Assembly: GCF_021190915.1 (NCBI RefSeq)
Contig: NZ_JAIOAP010000014.1
Coordinates: 124,001 to 188,000 of the forward strand
Length of the DNA: 64,000 nucleotides
From: Cohnella silvisoli
GTDB taxonomy: Bacteria > Bacillota > Bacilli > Paenibacillales > Paenibacillaceae
Direction of reading: 5' to 3'
Position 1 is the first letter of the stretch; the number at the start of each line of letters is the position of its first letter. Of this stretch, positions 25,145 through 35,060 are shown one piece after another. The notes below the pieces were generated by a model, which made no database searches, was not told the DNA's origin, and saw only the letters and a program-made list of their open reading frames with translations. A program made the translations under genes and the position numbers.

Positions 25145-26998
25145 GTGCCGCAGAACATGTTGAAATCCATTCGGAGCCGAATCATCCTGCTTATTCTGGC
25201 CGTGAATGTTTCCTTAACGGTCATTCTGACCTTCGTGACGCTGAGATACAATCACATCAAAACCGAGCATTCCGATGAGCGGTATATTGGTCAAATCACG
25301 AAAGATACGATGGAAGCGTTAGAGATCAACAACAAGAAATACAGCCAAATCTCTACCCAACTGATGATAAATAAAACCATACAAGCCTATATCCCGGCGA
25401 TCAACGAGATTCTTCAAAACAACAATAATAATATCTCGGATGCTCGACTGACAGAGTATAAAGCCGAAATGGTCAGTCTCTTGAACGGCTACTACGACAG
25501 CTCCACCGAGATCGATAGCATCCGCATCTGGTTCGGGCATCGCCAGGCCGTCCTTGTCGGCCAAGGAGCGCCTCAGAACGAACGCCAATACGAGGAGCAG
25601 GAGGGATATATCGCCGTGAAGAAAAAAACCCCGCTTCTTGTCTGGGTCGCGAACAGCGACGGCTCGATCTCGCAATGGCAAATCATGAAAAATTTCAATA
25701 TATCCAAAGTGACCAGGCTTAACACCTCGTCTTCGGCTCCCATGATCGGCGCGATCGAGATCCGTCTGAATCCTGAACGACTGTCGAGTGTAACCAAGAA
25801 GCTGAACGTCGCGCCCAACGTCAACTTCGCCTATACGACGAGCGATCTGAAGCCTTTATTTCTGTTTCCTGCGACTCCCTGGCTGGATGCCTATGCCGAT
25901 TTGCTGCAAACTCAGGCGCTCGACAAAGACGTTAGCCAGTTAGAAACCAAAGATCATATTTTCTTTGTTGAAAAATCGCTGGCAGGCTCCTATCTGATTA
26001 CGATGTATACGAGAACAAGCTTGGCGAAGTATATGCTGGAAACAGGCAAATCGATCGTGATTGTTCCGATTCTGACTCTGATTATTTCGATTCTGTGCGT
26101 CATGTACATCTTTCGCCTATTGACCCGCCTATTTTCCCCGGTGCTGCGCGGGATCAACAAGCTGTCGGCCGGCGCTTTCCATACGCGGATTCCATTATCG
26201 GGCGCCAGAGAGATCGATGAGATTAGCTCCTGCCTGAATCGGATGGCGGTGCAGATCGGCGACTTGTTCCAGAAGATGCACGAGGCGAAGCAGCTGGAAG
26301 GCCAAATCATACAGGAGAAAAACCAGGCCGAAATCAAGGCGTTATACAACCAGATCAATCCGCATTTTCTGTTCAACACCTTGCAGTCGATCAACTCGGT
26401 CGCAATCCGGCAAACCGGAGGCGAAACCGAGATCAACGATATGATTATTCATTTATCCCGGTTGCTCCGCGAGAGTATTTATCGCATAAGCAACTTCGTG
26501 ACTTTAGAGAGCGAGCTCAACCTGTTATGGTCGTATGTGCATCTCCAGCAAATCCGTTATGACGACCTGTTTCAGGTGAAATGGCAGATCGATTACCATT
26601 CGCTCAACAAACTGGTGCCGAATCTGATTTTGCAGCCAATCATGGAAAATGCCATTAAGCACGGCGTATTTAACTCCGGCAAAGAGCGAGTCTTGATTAC
26701 GGTGACGAGCGCCTGGAAAGATGGCGAGCTGCAAATCTCGATTGCCGATGACGGGAGCGGCATGGAGGAGGCGCAGCTGCAAGAGATAGAGGACAAGTTG
26801 CAGGGAGCCTCTTCGCAACCCGGCGATTCATCCGGTGTCGGGTTGTACAATACGCATCTGCGGATGCTCCATCGGTTCGGAAACGACTATCGTATGGAAA
26901 TCCGCAGTCGCGTGGAGGAAGGCACGGAAGTAGCGCTGCACATTCACTATTCGCCGGAATCCGCAGATGCGATCGAACAGACTCCTAGAGAGAGGTGA
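25145..26998 (+). CDS. YesM-type sensor histidine kinase
   Basis: 617 residues. Membrane helix at about 10-32, extracellular sensor domain (about 33-300), second helix (about 305-325), HAMP (about 326-380), then His_kinase with NPHFLFNTLQSI around residue 405. The ATPase domain carries NAIKHGV (N box) and DDGSGM (G1). It belongs to the LytS/YesM class. Start is GTG 25145 or ATG 25157; the GGAG lies between them in spacing terms. It is followed 6 bp later by its response regulator. Probably senses the polymer or its breakdown products. Confidence 0.9.
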   Translation: MPQNMLKSIRSRIILLILAVNVSLTVILTFVTLRYNHIKTEHSDERYIGQITKDTMEALEINNKKYSQISTQLMINKTIQAYIPAINEILQNNNNNISDARLTEYKAEMVSLLNGYYDSSTEIDSIRIWFGHRQAVLVGQGAPQNERQYEEQEGYIAVKKKTPLLVWVANSDGSISQWQIMKNFNISKVTRLNTSSSAPMIGAIEIRLNPERLSSVTKKLNVAPNVNFAYTTSDLKPLFLFPATPWLDAYADLLQTQALDKDVSQLETKDHIFFVEKSLAGSYLITMYTRTSLAKYMLETGKSIVIVPILTLIISILCVMYIFRLLTRLFSPVLRGINKLSAGAFHTRIPLSGAREIDEISSCLNRMAVQIGDLFQKMHEAKQLEGQIIQEKNQAEIKALYNQINPHFLFNTLQSINSVAIRQTGGETEINDMIIHLSRLLRESIYRISNFVTLESELNLLWSYVHLQQIRYDDLFQVKWQIDYHSLNKLVPNLILQPIMENAIKHGVFNSGKERVLITVTSAWKDGELQISIADDGSGMEEAQLQEIEDKLQGASSQPGDSSGVGLYNTHLRMLHRFGNDYRMEIRSRVEEGTEVALHIHYSPESADAIEQTPRER

Positions 26999-27004
26999 TG
27001 ACTG

Positions 27005-28066
27005 ATGTACACAGCGTTGATCGTGGATGACGAGCGGATGATTCGCGAGGATTTGCGCGCCTTCGTCGACTGGGACATCAACGGATTTTCCCATATTCGC
27101 GAAGCAAAGAACGGTATCGAAGCCATGGCTCTCATGGAATCGGATATTCCCGATCTCATCCTGATCGATATTAATATGCCGCGAATGAGTGGGTTGGAGC
27201 TGATCGAACGAATGCGCGCGTCGGGGATCCAATCGCAGATTGTCATTATAAGCGCGTACAGTGAATTTCAATATGCCCAGCGCGCCATCTCCTACGGCGT
27301 CAGCGAATATGTGCTGAAGCCGATCGTGTACCGCGAGATTAATCAAATCATTCAACGCGCGTCGAAGCGGCTTCAGCAACAATCGTTAGAGCAAACAAGA
27401 AACCGCATCAGGGAGACAACCAAACAAGCTACGGAGAGCTTATTGCCGCTCCTCTGGCAAGGGAATCGCAGCGCGGCGCATCAAAGCGCAAATCGTTTGT
27501 TCGATGATCTGCTTGCGTTTCAGCGATATATGGAGCCTCCTGCGGAGTCGCTTGTCTTATTTCTACAAAATCTGGTATTCGAGATCGAAATCCATTTGAA
27601 CGACTCCAGCTCGTCGCTATATGCGGCAAGACAAACCGAATTTCTGGATTTAATCAAGCGATTCAAAGCCGCCCCCAGCACGAACGACCTGAACAAGCTT
27701 ATGCATCACACGATCGACCTTGCGATTGATTTGCAAGAGAAGCTGCAAGTATCGCAAGGAAACAAGGAGTTCAGCAAGCTGCAATCGATCGTTCGCGCGC
27801 ACTTGACGGAGGAGTTATCGCTGGAGTGGTTGGCGAACCGCGTGCATATGAATGCGAACTATTTGAGCGTGTTGTTCAGGAAAGAAACCGGGGAAAACTT
27901 TAATGATTTTCTCATTCGTGAACGCATGATGCTCGCCAGAACGCTGATCGTGAGAGAGGAGAATAAGATCAACGAAGTCAGCGCCATGGTCGGGTATCAG
28001 AATTACCGGAGCTTTAGCCGCGCTTTCAAGCGATACTTCGGTTTCACGCCAAGCGACTTGAGGTAA
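27005..28066 (+). CDS. YesN-type response regulator (REC-AraC)
   Basis: 353 residues. Receiver domain 1-120 with phospho-acceptor Asp around 54 (LILIDINMPRMSGLE) and the Lys in EYVLKPI. A helical linker leads to an AraC-type double helix-turn-helix at about 255-353 (LEWLANRVHMNANYLSVLFR, then GYQNYRSFSRAFKRYFGFTP). It should activate the transporter and glycosidase promoters on either side of 19.8-20.0 kb. AGAGAGGTGATGACTG precedes the ATG. Confidence 0.92.
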   Translation: MYTALIVDDERMIREDLRAFVDWDINGFSHIREAKNGIEAMALMESDIPDLILIDINMPRMSGLELIERMRASGIQSQIVIISAYSEFQYAQRAISYGVSEYVLKPIVYREINQIIQRASKRLQQQSLEQTRNRIRETTKQATESLLPLLWQGNRSAAHQSANRLFDDLLAFQRYMEPPAESLVLFLQNLVFEIEIHLNDSSSSLYAARQTEFLDLIKRFKAAPSTNDLNKLMHHTIDLAIDLQEKLQVSQGNKEFSKLQSIVRAHLTEELSLEWLANRVHMNANYLSVLFRKETGENFNDFLIRERMMLARTLIVREENKINEVSAMVGYQNYRSFSRAFKRYFGFTPSDLR

Positions 28067-28280
28067 GGGACTATTGCGGACTAGCCCCCGAATATCATAA
28101 TACCCATAATCAAATTTTTCGTCGTCACTTATGGTAAGGTTCAGCGCATCATCTCTAAGGCGAAATTTTCTGCGCCGCGGCGCTTAATAGTTTCCCCTTA
28201 TTAATAGTCATTTGTGGTGTTTTTCTCCGCGCTGCCTGTAATGGCAAGTTTTTTAGATAGATTATTACTATTATCGAACA

Positions 28281-28322
28281 CAAAAACAAGGCTGCTTTGA
28301 AATTGACTCCAAAGCAGCCTTG
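28281..28322 (-). terminator. Terminator of the SLH-protein gene
   Basis: A perfect 13-bp stem (28287-28299 with 28310-28322) and, on the minus strand, a T run. A weaker GCGCC/GGCGC hairpin at 28172-28183 may end the YesN operon from the other side. Confidence 0.8.
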
Positions 28323-28334
28323 CTTGATTTTCCG

Positions 28335-31300
28335 TTACTTGCCCTTTTGCGCCAACATTTTCAGTAGCACCGTTACCGACTCTGCTCTTGTCGTTTTATC
28401 GCCCGGAGCAAATGCGTTCGCGCCTTTACCTTCGATAATACTCAACTTTTTCATGGCCCCAACTGCACCATTTGCCCAGTCCGGAATGTCTTTGTCGTCC
28501 GCGAAGCCTGTTGCCGTTGTCGCTTCAACTGACTGTCCCAGCGCTTTGGCAATCATCACCGCCATCTCCGAACGCGTAATTTCGGCGTCCGGTCGGAAAG
28601 TGCCGTCTTTATAACCTGCAATGATGCCAGCTTGTACCGCTTGCGCAACCGATTTCTGCGCCCATTTTCCGATCTTTCCTTTATCAGTAAACGTCAGCGC
28701 TGCTCCATCTACTTGAGGCTTGAGCGCATTCATCAGCATGACCGCAAATTCTGCGCGCGTCACGGTACGGTTCGGATTGAACGTGCCGTCCGGATAACCT
28801 TTCGCGATGCCTAGGCTAACCGCCTTCTTGATGGCTGCTTCCGCCCAATGGCCTAAGATGTCGCTGAATTGTACCACCGGCTCCGCGTTAGTCGGCGATT
28901 CCTCTTCCGCGAATACGGCGAATTTCGTAAAGTGATTGACTTGGGCCGTGATATGGTTCCCGTTCACCGTGCCGCCGACTTTCACCCATTCCTTCTTAGC
29001 CTCATCGTAATAGTAGACGACGGGCTTCTGGCCAGCTTTCAGGTTTGCCGGATCAAATTTGAAGGTGAGCGTAACCGGCTTATCGAAGTTCTCCTGGAAG
29101 TTTTTCAGAATCTCGTAGACCTGGCTGACGAGTACGCCTTTATTCATTTGAAGGTTTTGCGTGTTCACCAACTTCTCGATGGTGATCTTCAGTTCTTTTT
29201 GGGTTGCGCCGGATGGAATCGAGACCGTGATCGCATCGTCCAGATTAACCTCGCCCGCTCTGTTTGCAGGCAGTGTCAACTTACCGTCCGAAGAAGTTAC
29301 TTGGGTGTCGCTTGTCGATATCGTTGAACCTCCGCCGCCTCCGCCTTCCGATGTCGTTGATGATGCTACATTTACCGTCACCACGTAGTCTTGTGTACTA
29401 CCGTCAGCCGCTACTACGGTGTAAGTTACCGGATTCGTGAAATTCTGCGCGGTCGCTCCGCTCAATTGCATGTCGTTTCCAACCTTCACGCTAGCACCCG
29501 TTGTTGTAAACGTAGGTACAAGCGCGGTCACATTCGTTCCGAACGGCACCGTTAATGCAATCGTTTTGCCCGTTTCGTTAACCGTTCCATTAACGGCAGG
29601 GTTCAATCCTGCGAAGTTGAATGCTGTGATGGCCTTCGCAGAGCTCAAAGTCGTAATCTGGATCGCGCCACTCTGCGCCGATTCACCGGCTGCGTTGAAT
29701 GCGCTCACCGTAAAGGTATACGAGGTGTTCGGCGTCAGATCACCCACCGTATAGGCGGCGCCAGTCACTCTGGCAATCGGCGTTTGATCGCCATTCTTGT
29801 AAACATGATAGCCAGCCGCTCCAGGCATGGCATCCCATGACAGCGTCGTCGACGAAGACGTCGTGCGGTCAGCCAGCAGGTTCGCAGGCGTTCCCGGAGA
29901 GAACAATAATTGTTTTACGCCATGACTTCCCCCTGCATATAACGCACTGTTTGCATAGAGCAAGGAATACACCTTGCTCGGCGAACCGCTCATCGACCCC
30001 CACGTTGCATTTGCATCGTCAAGGTTATACGTCCACACGTCGTCGCTGTCGTTGTCCGTTCCCGCATACAATGTGCCGTTTACATCGACCAAGGAGGATA
30101 CATTGCTCGGCGAGTTGCCCATCTGCGTCCACGTGCCGCCGCTGTATTTCCATACCTCGTTAGTGCTGTCGCTCCATTGTCCCGCAAACAGCGTGTCGTT
30201 CACATAGAGCAAGGCCCATACATGACTCGGCGAGTTGTCCATCTGCGTCCACGTTGGAACCTCATCGTTACGATTGTACGTCCATACGCCTCTGCTCGTC
30301 CCTGCATACAGCGTGCCATCGACATCGACCAAGGAGGTCACAAAGCTCGGCGAGTCGACCATCTGCGTCCACGTTAGAACTTCATCGTTACTATTGTACG
30401 TCCATACGCTGCCCCAGAAGTCCCCCGCATACAACGTACCGTTGACATCGATCATGGAATACACATTGCTCGGCGAATCGCTCATCTGCGTCCACGTACC
30501 ATTACTGTACGACCATTCTTTGTTATCAGCCGCCGCATACAAAGTGCTGCCGACATAGACCAAGGCATGCACATAATCCGGCCCGCCGCTCTTCCGCGTC
30601 CACGCGCCGCTGCTGTATATCCATACACCGTAGTCCGTCCCCGCATACAGCGTGCTGCTGACATCGATCATGGAATTCACAGCGGGCGGCGAGCCGCCGA
30701 TCAGGGTCCATGTTCCGTCATAATACGTCCAGACGGTGTTCCTGTCGTCGTTCCTCCCTACGTATAGCGTGCCGTCGATATAGATCATGGAAGACACCCC
30801 GTACGGCGAGCCGCTTATCTGTGTCCATGTGCCGTTACTATACGTCGATACTTTGTCTCCCGTCCCCACATAAAGCGTACCGTTGACATTGACCAAAGAA
30901 GTCACATAATACGGCGAGCCAGATACCCGCTGCCATGCTTCATCGGTATTGTTGTACGTCCACACGTCGCCTGCGCTGCTGCCGTTGTCCGTCCCCACAT
31001 ACAGTGTGCCGTCGACAGCGACCAAAGATCTCACTTCGCTCGGCGATTGGCTCATTCTCGTCCAGCCGTCACCGCTGTTGTACTTGTATATGCCGGTCCC
31101 CCCCCCCGCATACAACGTGCCGTTGTCATAGAGCAAGGTATTCACCACGTACGGCGAGCCGGTCATCGGCGTCCACGTTGGGTTTTGAGCGTTACTATCG
31201 TACATCCACACTTCGTTGGGGCCGTTGTCGCTGGAGATCGTCCCCGCATATAACGTACCGTTGTCAGCGACCAAGGAAGTCACTACGACAGGCGAGTCGC

Positions 31301-31694
31301 TCATCCTCGTCCACTCGTCGTCACTGTGCATGTATACTCCGCCTGATGTTCCCGCATAAAGCGAGCCGTTGACACCGACCAGCGAAGTCACTTGGCTCGG
31401 CGAGCCGCTCATCTGCGTCCACGTGCCGTTACTGTACATCCATACATCATTGCTTATTCCATCGCTGCCGTCGTTCGTTCCCGCATATAGCGTGCCATCG
31501 ACATCAACCAAAGCTTGTACATATGGCGGAACTTCTACTGCGCCCACCGATGTCCAAGTTGGCGTTGCCGCGGCCGCGCGGGCCGTTTTTCCTGCACCCA
31601 TGAAGGGGACAAGCGTAATGGCGAGCAAAAAGACTAGAAATATCCTTCCTGATCGGGATGACCACTGCGCGAATCTTGACTTGTACTGCTTCAT
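28335..31694 (-). CDS. S-layer-anchored protein with 14 propeller-type repeats, FN3 and SLH domains
   Basis: 1119 residues. Signal peptide 1-40 (FLLAITLVPFMGAGKTARA). About 45-590: fourteen repeats of 36-46 residues. About 597-685: fibronectin type III domain. About 687-785: cadherin-like/DUF5018-type beta-sandwich. After a Gly/Ser linker, a beta domain (about 800-925). Then three SLH domains (about 941-1119; FSDILGHWAEAAIKKAV, FTDKGKIGKWAQKSV, FADDKDIPDWANGAV). It should be bound to pyruvylated wall polymer through SLH. The ligand of the repeat head is unknown. Downstream of, and separated by a terminator from, a MalT-type activator gene. Confidence 0.85.
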   Translation of the reverse strand: MKQYKSRFAQWSSRSGRIFLVFLLAITLVPFMGAGKTARAAAATPTWTSVGAVEVPPYVQALVDVDGTLYAGTNDGSDGISNDVWMYSNGTWTQMSGSPSQVTSLVGVNGSLYAGTSGGVYMHSDDEWTRMSDSPVVVTSLVADNGTLYAGTISSDNGPNEVWMYDSNAQNPTWTPMTGSPYVVNTLLYDNGTLYAGGGTGIYKYNSGDGWTRMSQSPSEVRSLVAVDGTLYVGTDNGSSAGDVWTYNNTDEAWQRVSGSPYYVTSLVNVNGTLYVGTGDKVSTYSNGTWTQISGSPYGVSSMIYIDGTLYVGRNDDRNTVWTYYDGTWTLIGGSPPAVNSMIDVSSTLYAGTDYGVWIYSSGAWTRKSGGPDYVHALVYVGSTLYAAADNKEWSYSNGTWTQMSDSPSNVYSMIDVNGTLYAGDFWGSVWTYNSNDEVLTWTQMVDSPSFVTSLVDVDGTLYAGTSRGVWTYNRNDEVPTWTQMDNSPSHVWALLYVNDTLFAGQWSDSTNEVWKYSGGTWTQMGNSPSNVSSLVDVNGTLYAGTDNDSDDVWTYNLDDANATWGSMSGSPSKVYSLLYANSALYAGGSHGVKQLLFSPGTPANLLADRTTSSSTTLSWDAMPGAAGYHVYKNGDQTPIARVTGAAYTVGDLTPNTSYTFTVSAFNAAGESAQSGAIQITTLSSAKAITAFNFAGLNPAVNGTVNETGKTIALTVPFGTNVTALVPTFTTTGASVKVGNDMQLSGATAQNFTNPVTYTVVAADGSTQDYVVTVNVASSTTSEGGGGGGSTISTSDTQVTSSDGKLTLPANRAGEVNLDDAITVSIPSGATQKELKITIEKLVNTQNLQMNKGVLVSQVYEILKNFQENFDKPVTLTFKFDPANLKAGQKPVVYYYDEAKKEWVKVGGTVNGNHITAQVNHFTKFAVFAEEESPTNAEPVVQFSDILGHWAEAAIKKAVSLGIAKGYPDGTFNPNRTVTRAEFAVMLMNALKPQVDGAALTFTDKGKIGKWAQKSVAQAVQAGIIAGYKDGTFRPDAEITRSEMAVMIAKALGQSVEATTATGFADDKDIPDWANGAVGAMKKLSIIEGKGANAFAPGDKTTRAESVTVLLKMLAQKGK
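29910..31560 (-). repeat. Fourteen tandem 36-46 residue repeats
   Basis: Core of each unit: V-x-S-L-[VIL]-x-V-x-G-T-L-Y-A/V-G, then a variable Gly/Asp/Asn loop, V-W-x-Y-x-x-x-x-x-W-T-x-M-x-x-SPS. About 110-130 bp per unit at DNA level, with imperfect identity. The beta-strand spacing suits two seven-bladed propellers or one larger ring. Confidence 0.8.
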
Positions 31695-31775
31695 TTACGC
31701 ATTCCCCTCTTCTGTCATTCGTATGGTTTTGTCGACTTTTGTCACTCTCGTCCTACTATAAGACTAATTAAACAT

Positions 31776-31822
31776 AAAAAAATCCCCCATCTAAGGGGGA
31801 GGGACGTAAAAAAGATGGGGGA
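31776..31822 (-). terminator. Terminator of the LuxR-type regulator gene
   Basis: Stem TCCCCCATCT (31783-31792) with AGATGGGGGA (31813-31822) and, on the minus strand, a following run of seven T. Confidence 0.85.
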
Positions 31823-31884
31823 TGCACCTCATGCCAATACCTATTGTATAATGATGTATTTTCTCGACTGCGATTAATCGCTCT

Positions 31885-34401
31885 CTACAACAATTCTAAT
31901 TCTTTCCCTTGCCTCAGTGCCTGTTCTCTGCTGCTCGCATCAAGTTTTCTGTACATACTCTTCAAATGGCTCTTGACCGTTTCGGTTGCGATTTGGAGGT
32001 GTTCGGCGATCTGCTTATTCGACAACCCCATGTCAATCATCCGTAATATTTTTGATTCTTGTTTCGTGATAAGGGCTCCCGAGCTTGCAGTCTCATTCAT
32101 ATGACCCCACATCAGCAGAAGCAATTCCCTGGCGTAGAGCATGCTCGCGGACTTACGGTTAGCGTTGATCTGCCTTTGCTGGATATATTCACGCAGCAAC
32201 TCGGCCATCTTTGCCCCTTCATCCACGAAACTACGAATGTATTTCCCCGGTTCCGCCAATTGGAGTGCCGCTTCTAGCTTTATTACAGCGTTCGACCTAT
32301 CTCCTGCTTGATAAAAAGCCATGCTTTGCAGGATGGTCACCTTAACCTTATCCCAGGTCCGATCAGCTTTGTCGGCAAGCCGATACAATTGCTCTAGAAG
32401 TTGCAATGCTTCATCGACTTCCCCGTGTTCCATAAGCGCACTTGCCAATATCAGATATTCTTTGATCGGACCGGGCGGGATCGTATCGGTATGCTTGATG
32501 CCGCATGTTTGCAGCCAACGCTCATCGAAAGAACCATTTGCAAGCGACAAATAGGCCTTCTCCGCCTCTATCCGCCTCATAAACATTGTTTTGTCCACTG
32601 AATGGATCTTCGGCTCAATCCCCTCAAGCAAGTCGAACGCTTTGGCCGAATTCCCCTTGGCCTGACTAATTCGCGCTGCATTGACAGTGGCGCTTAACAA
32701 AATAAGAGCATAAGGCTGCATGCACGTTGACTTTAGCACCCTCTCCGCATAGACTTCGGCCTCATCCAAACGGTTCCATTCATATAACAGCAAACTGTAC
32801 GTATTGTAGAAAAAACCGACGTAGGGGTAATTGTCTCTACCTTCCCATACTTTGATCCATTTATAGAAGAATCGCTCCGCATCATGCAAATCATTAAAAA
32901 AGCTCAATAAGGTATCGAAATACATCGAAAACGAGTTCGCTTCAATCATCTGGACATAGCTGCCCTCCGGCGTATGCCGGTCAAATATTTCAAAATATTC
33001 ATTCGCCCGTCGATAGTCCCTTCGGTAAAAAGAAACAGCCGCGGACAAAAAATGAACGGTTCCCGCGTAAGGTTTCCATTCCGGTTCCGACAGCTTGTCC
33101 TCCATTAGGCGAAGATTTGCTTGTGCCAACTCCAGTTCATTCGTTTCCACCATCACTTTGACATAAAGAAACTGAATTCCCGGTTTTCCAGTGAAACAGG
33201 ACTCCGGTAGCTCGCGCAACCATCGATAAAGCACCCCTCTCTTCGCATGAAGGTTTTGCAGATGCTTTTCGATCAAAGCGCTTGCTTCGTAATAATGCCC
33301 GTCCATAAACAGTTGCTCTACCGCTTCTTCCAAAAATCCGTGCTCCACAAGCCAATGGGCTGCCTTGACATGCAACTCCTTCGATTGTCCCGCATACCTC
33401 TGCCGGAAAAGCCTCCGTAAAAACTCGGAAAACAAATGATGATAACGATACCATTCCCGCTGATCATCTAATGAAACAATGAATAAGTTATACTGCTCCA
33501 GCATTTCCAGCAGTTCCTGGCAATTCGCTTGTCCGGTAACCGTCTCGCACAACGGGCCGTTCATCCTGTCTACGATCGAAGTTTCCAATAGAAAGGACTG
33601 AATCTCGCTCGGCTGGAGACTAAAAACCTCCTGAAACAGATAATCGGATATGTTGCGGTGTCCCCCGCTAAAGGCGCGGATAAAATCCGAATAATTGCCG
33701 CTTCTTTGCAGCGAAATGGCCGCAAGATACAGTCCGCTGATCCATCCCTCCGTGCGGTCGACCAGAGTAGCTATCATTTCTCCCGACAGCGACAATCCCA
33801 TGCAATCCTGAAAGTAACGAATTCCCTCCGCAAGTTGAAATCGCAGCTCTTGAATTGTGATCTTCACCATTTGACCAGTCGTCTGCAGCCTTGCCGTAGG
33901 AAAGGGCAGTTCAGCCCGGCTTGTTACATAGAGGTGGATGTGTGCGGGCAAATAAGCTAGAAAATAAGCCACCGATGCGTGAATGGGGGCAAGATCAATC
34001 GCGTGATAATCGTCCCAAATCATGATCAATTCATCCGAGTAGCCGTCAAGCTCGCGAATCATGGCTGAGATGAATGGCTCAAACGCTCCCGACTTTAAGG
34101 ATGGCAAATACGGGGTGACCGTTTCCGCAAATTGGGGATTCTTACTATTGACTGCAGCGATCGTATAGCTCCAAAACTCAATCAGATCATTATCTTGAGG
34201 GCCCAAGGAAATCCATACGGAAGGTATGGCGGACTGCTGCAGCCACTGACTCAAAGCCGTTGTTTTGCCGTACCCCCCGGGAGCCGTTACGGATGTAAGT
34301 TTGCTCTTTAATCCCTTATTTAATAGCTCGGTGATCGCCGCTCGCTCAACAAGGTCATCGCGCCGCGTTTGCGGGATATGAAGTTTGGTACTCAGAATCA
34401 T
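31885..34401 (-). CDS. MalT/LuxR-family ATP-dependent transcriptional activator
   Basis: 838 residues. N-terminal STAND-type NTPase with Walker A APGGYGKTTALS around residue 40 and a likely Walker B MIWDDYHAID near 125. TPR-like helical repeats make up the middle (about 350-760). A LuxR helix-turn-helix ends the protein (ITKQESKILRMIDMGLSNKQ, then IAEHLQIATETVKSHLKS). These proteins bind a small inducer and ATP, oligomerise and activate a neighbouring operon. The SLH-protein gene downstream is a candidate target. A TATAAT at 34442-34447 (minus strand) may be its -10. GAGGTG precedes the ATG. Confidence 0.88.
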   Translation of the reverse strand: MILSTKLHIPQTRRDDLVERAAITELLNKGLKSKLTSVTAPGGYGKTTALSQWLQQSAIPSVWISLGPQDNDLIEFWSYTIAAVNSKNPQFAETVTPYLPSLKSGAFEPFISAMIRELDGYSDELIMIWDDYHAIDLAPIHASVAYFLAYLPAHIHLYVTSRAELPFPTARLQTTGQMVKITIQELRFQLAEGIRYFQDCMGLSLSGEMIATLVDRTEGWISGLYLAAISLQRSGNYSDFIRAFSGGHRNISDYLFQEVFSLQPSEIQSFLLETSIVDRMNGPLCETVTGQANCQELLEMLEQYNLFIVSLDDQREWYRYHHLFSEFLRRLFRQRYAGQSKELHVKAAHWLVEHGFLEEAVEQLFMDGHYYEASALIEKHLQNLHAKRGVLYRWLRELPESCFTGKPGIQFLYVKVMVETNELELAQANLRLMEDKLSEPEWKPYAGTVHFLSAAVSFYRRDYRRANEYFEIFDRHTPEGSYVQMIEANSFSMYFDTLLSFFNDLHDAERFFYKWIKVWEGRDNYPYVGFFYNTYSLLLYEWNRLDEAEVYAERVLKSTCMQPYALILLSATVNAARISQAKGNSAKAFDLLEGIEPKIHSVDKTMFMRRIEAEKAYLSLANGSFDERWLQTCGIKHTDTIPPGPIKEYLILASALMEHGEVDEALQLLEQLYRLADKADRTWDKVKVTILQSMAFYQAGDRSNAVIKLEAALQLAEPGKYIRSFVDEGAKMAELLREYIQQRQINANRKSASMLYARELLLLMWGHMNETASSGALITKQESKILRMIDMGLSNKQIAEHLQIATETVKSHLKSMYRKLDASSREQALRQGKELELL

Positions 34402-34580
34402 GGGTCGGCACCTCGAATCTGGCTGTTAACATCTATTCTTCATTATATCTGATTTCTAATCAAGAGTTGCTATATAAAAAGAGCTGTGTTCGGATTCGGG
34501 AGAGTACCCCGCTTCTAGGAATAGAGCACCTTGGCCCATTGTATTTATCCTGCTGGATTATTCTGCGAATAATTTTCGCC

Positions 34581-35060
34581 CTACTTGTGATACGGTTCCC
34601 CCCGGTTAATCTTAAACGCCCGGTACACCTGCTCCAGCAGAATAACCCGCATCAGCTGATGCGGGTAGGTCATCCGGCCGAAGGAGAGCTTCTTGTCGGC
34701 GCGGGCAAGGATGGCTGGTGCTAGGCCGAGCGAGCCGCCGATGACGAAGGCGATGGAGCCGCCGCCATAGACGGCTTGCTTATCGATCTGAGCGGCAAGC
34801 TGCTCGCTCGTCCAAGTCTCGCCGTCGATGGCGAGTGCGACAACATGCGCTTCAGGCTTCAAAGCCGCCAAGATGCGCTCGCCTTCACGGGCTTTCACTT
34901 GCTCTTCCTCCGCCGGGCTCATGGAGTCCGGCGTTTTCTCATCGGGCAGCTCACGAATGTCGAGCCGGGCATAAGGTCCGAGACGTTTGGAATATTCGTC
35001 AATCGCCCCGACCCAGTATTTCTCCTTCAGCTTCCCGACGCAGACGATCTGAATCTGCAT
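34581..35060 (-). CDS. rlmH: 23S rRNA (pseudouridine1915-N3)-methyltransferase RlmH
   Basis: 159 residues, the standard RlmH length. MQIQIVCVGKLKEKYW is the usual N-terminus. The SPOUT-knot SAM site is FVIGGSLGL, and the ending MTYPHQLMRVILLEQVYRAF plus GEPYHK is diagnostic. It methylates helix 69 of the large-subunit rRNA. Its ATG overlaps the stop of the upstream ywbE-like gene by one base. In relatives rlmH usually follows the walRKHIJ-htrA block; here it lies about 17 kb away. Confidence 0.97.
   Translation of the reverse strand: MQIQIVCVGKLKEKYWVGAIDEYSKRLGPYARLDIRELPDEKTPDSMSPAEEEQVKAREGERILAALKPEAHVVALAIDGETWTSEQLAAQIDKQAVYGGGSIAFVIGGSLGLAPAILARADKKLSFGRMTYPHQLMRVILLEQVYRAFKINRGEPYHK

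Noticed and set aside
29910..31560. Regular repeats resembling a CRISPR array
   Set aside because: Repeats are coding, 36-46 codons long, imperfect and without constant short repeat plus unique spacer structure; no cas genes.
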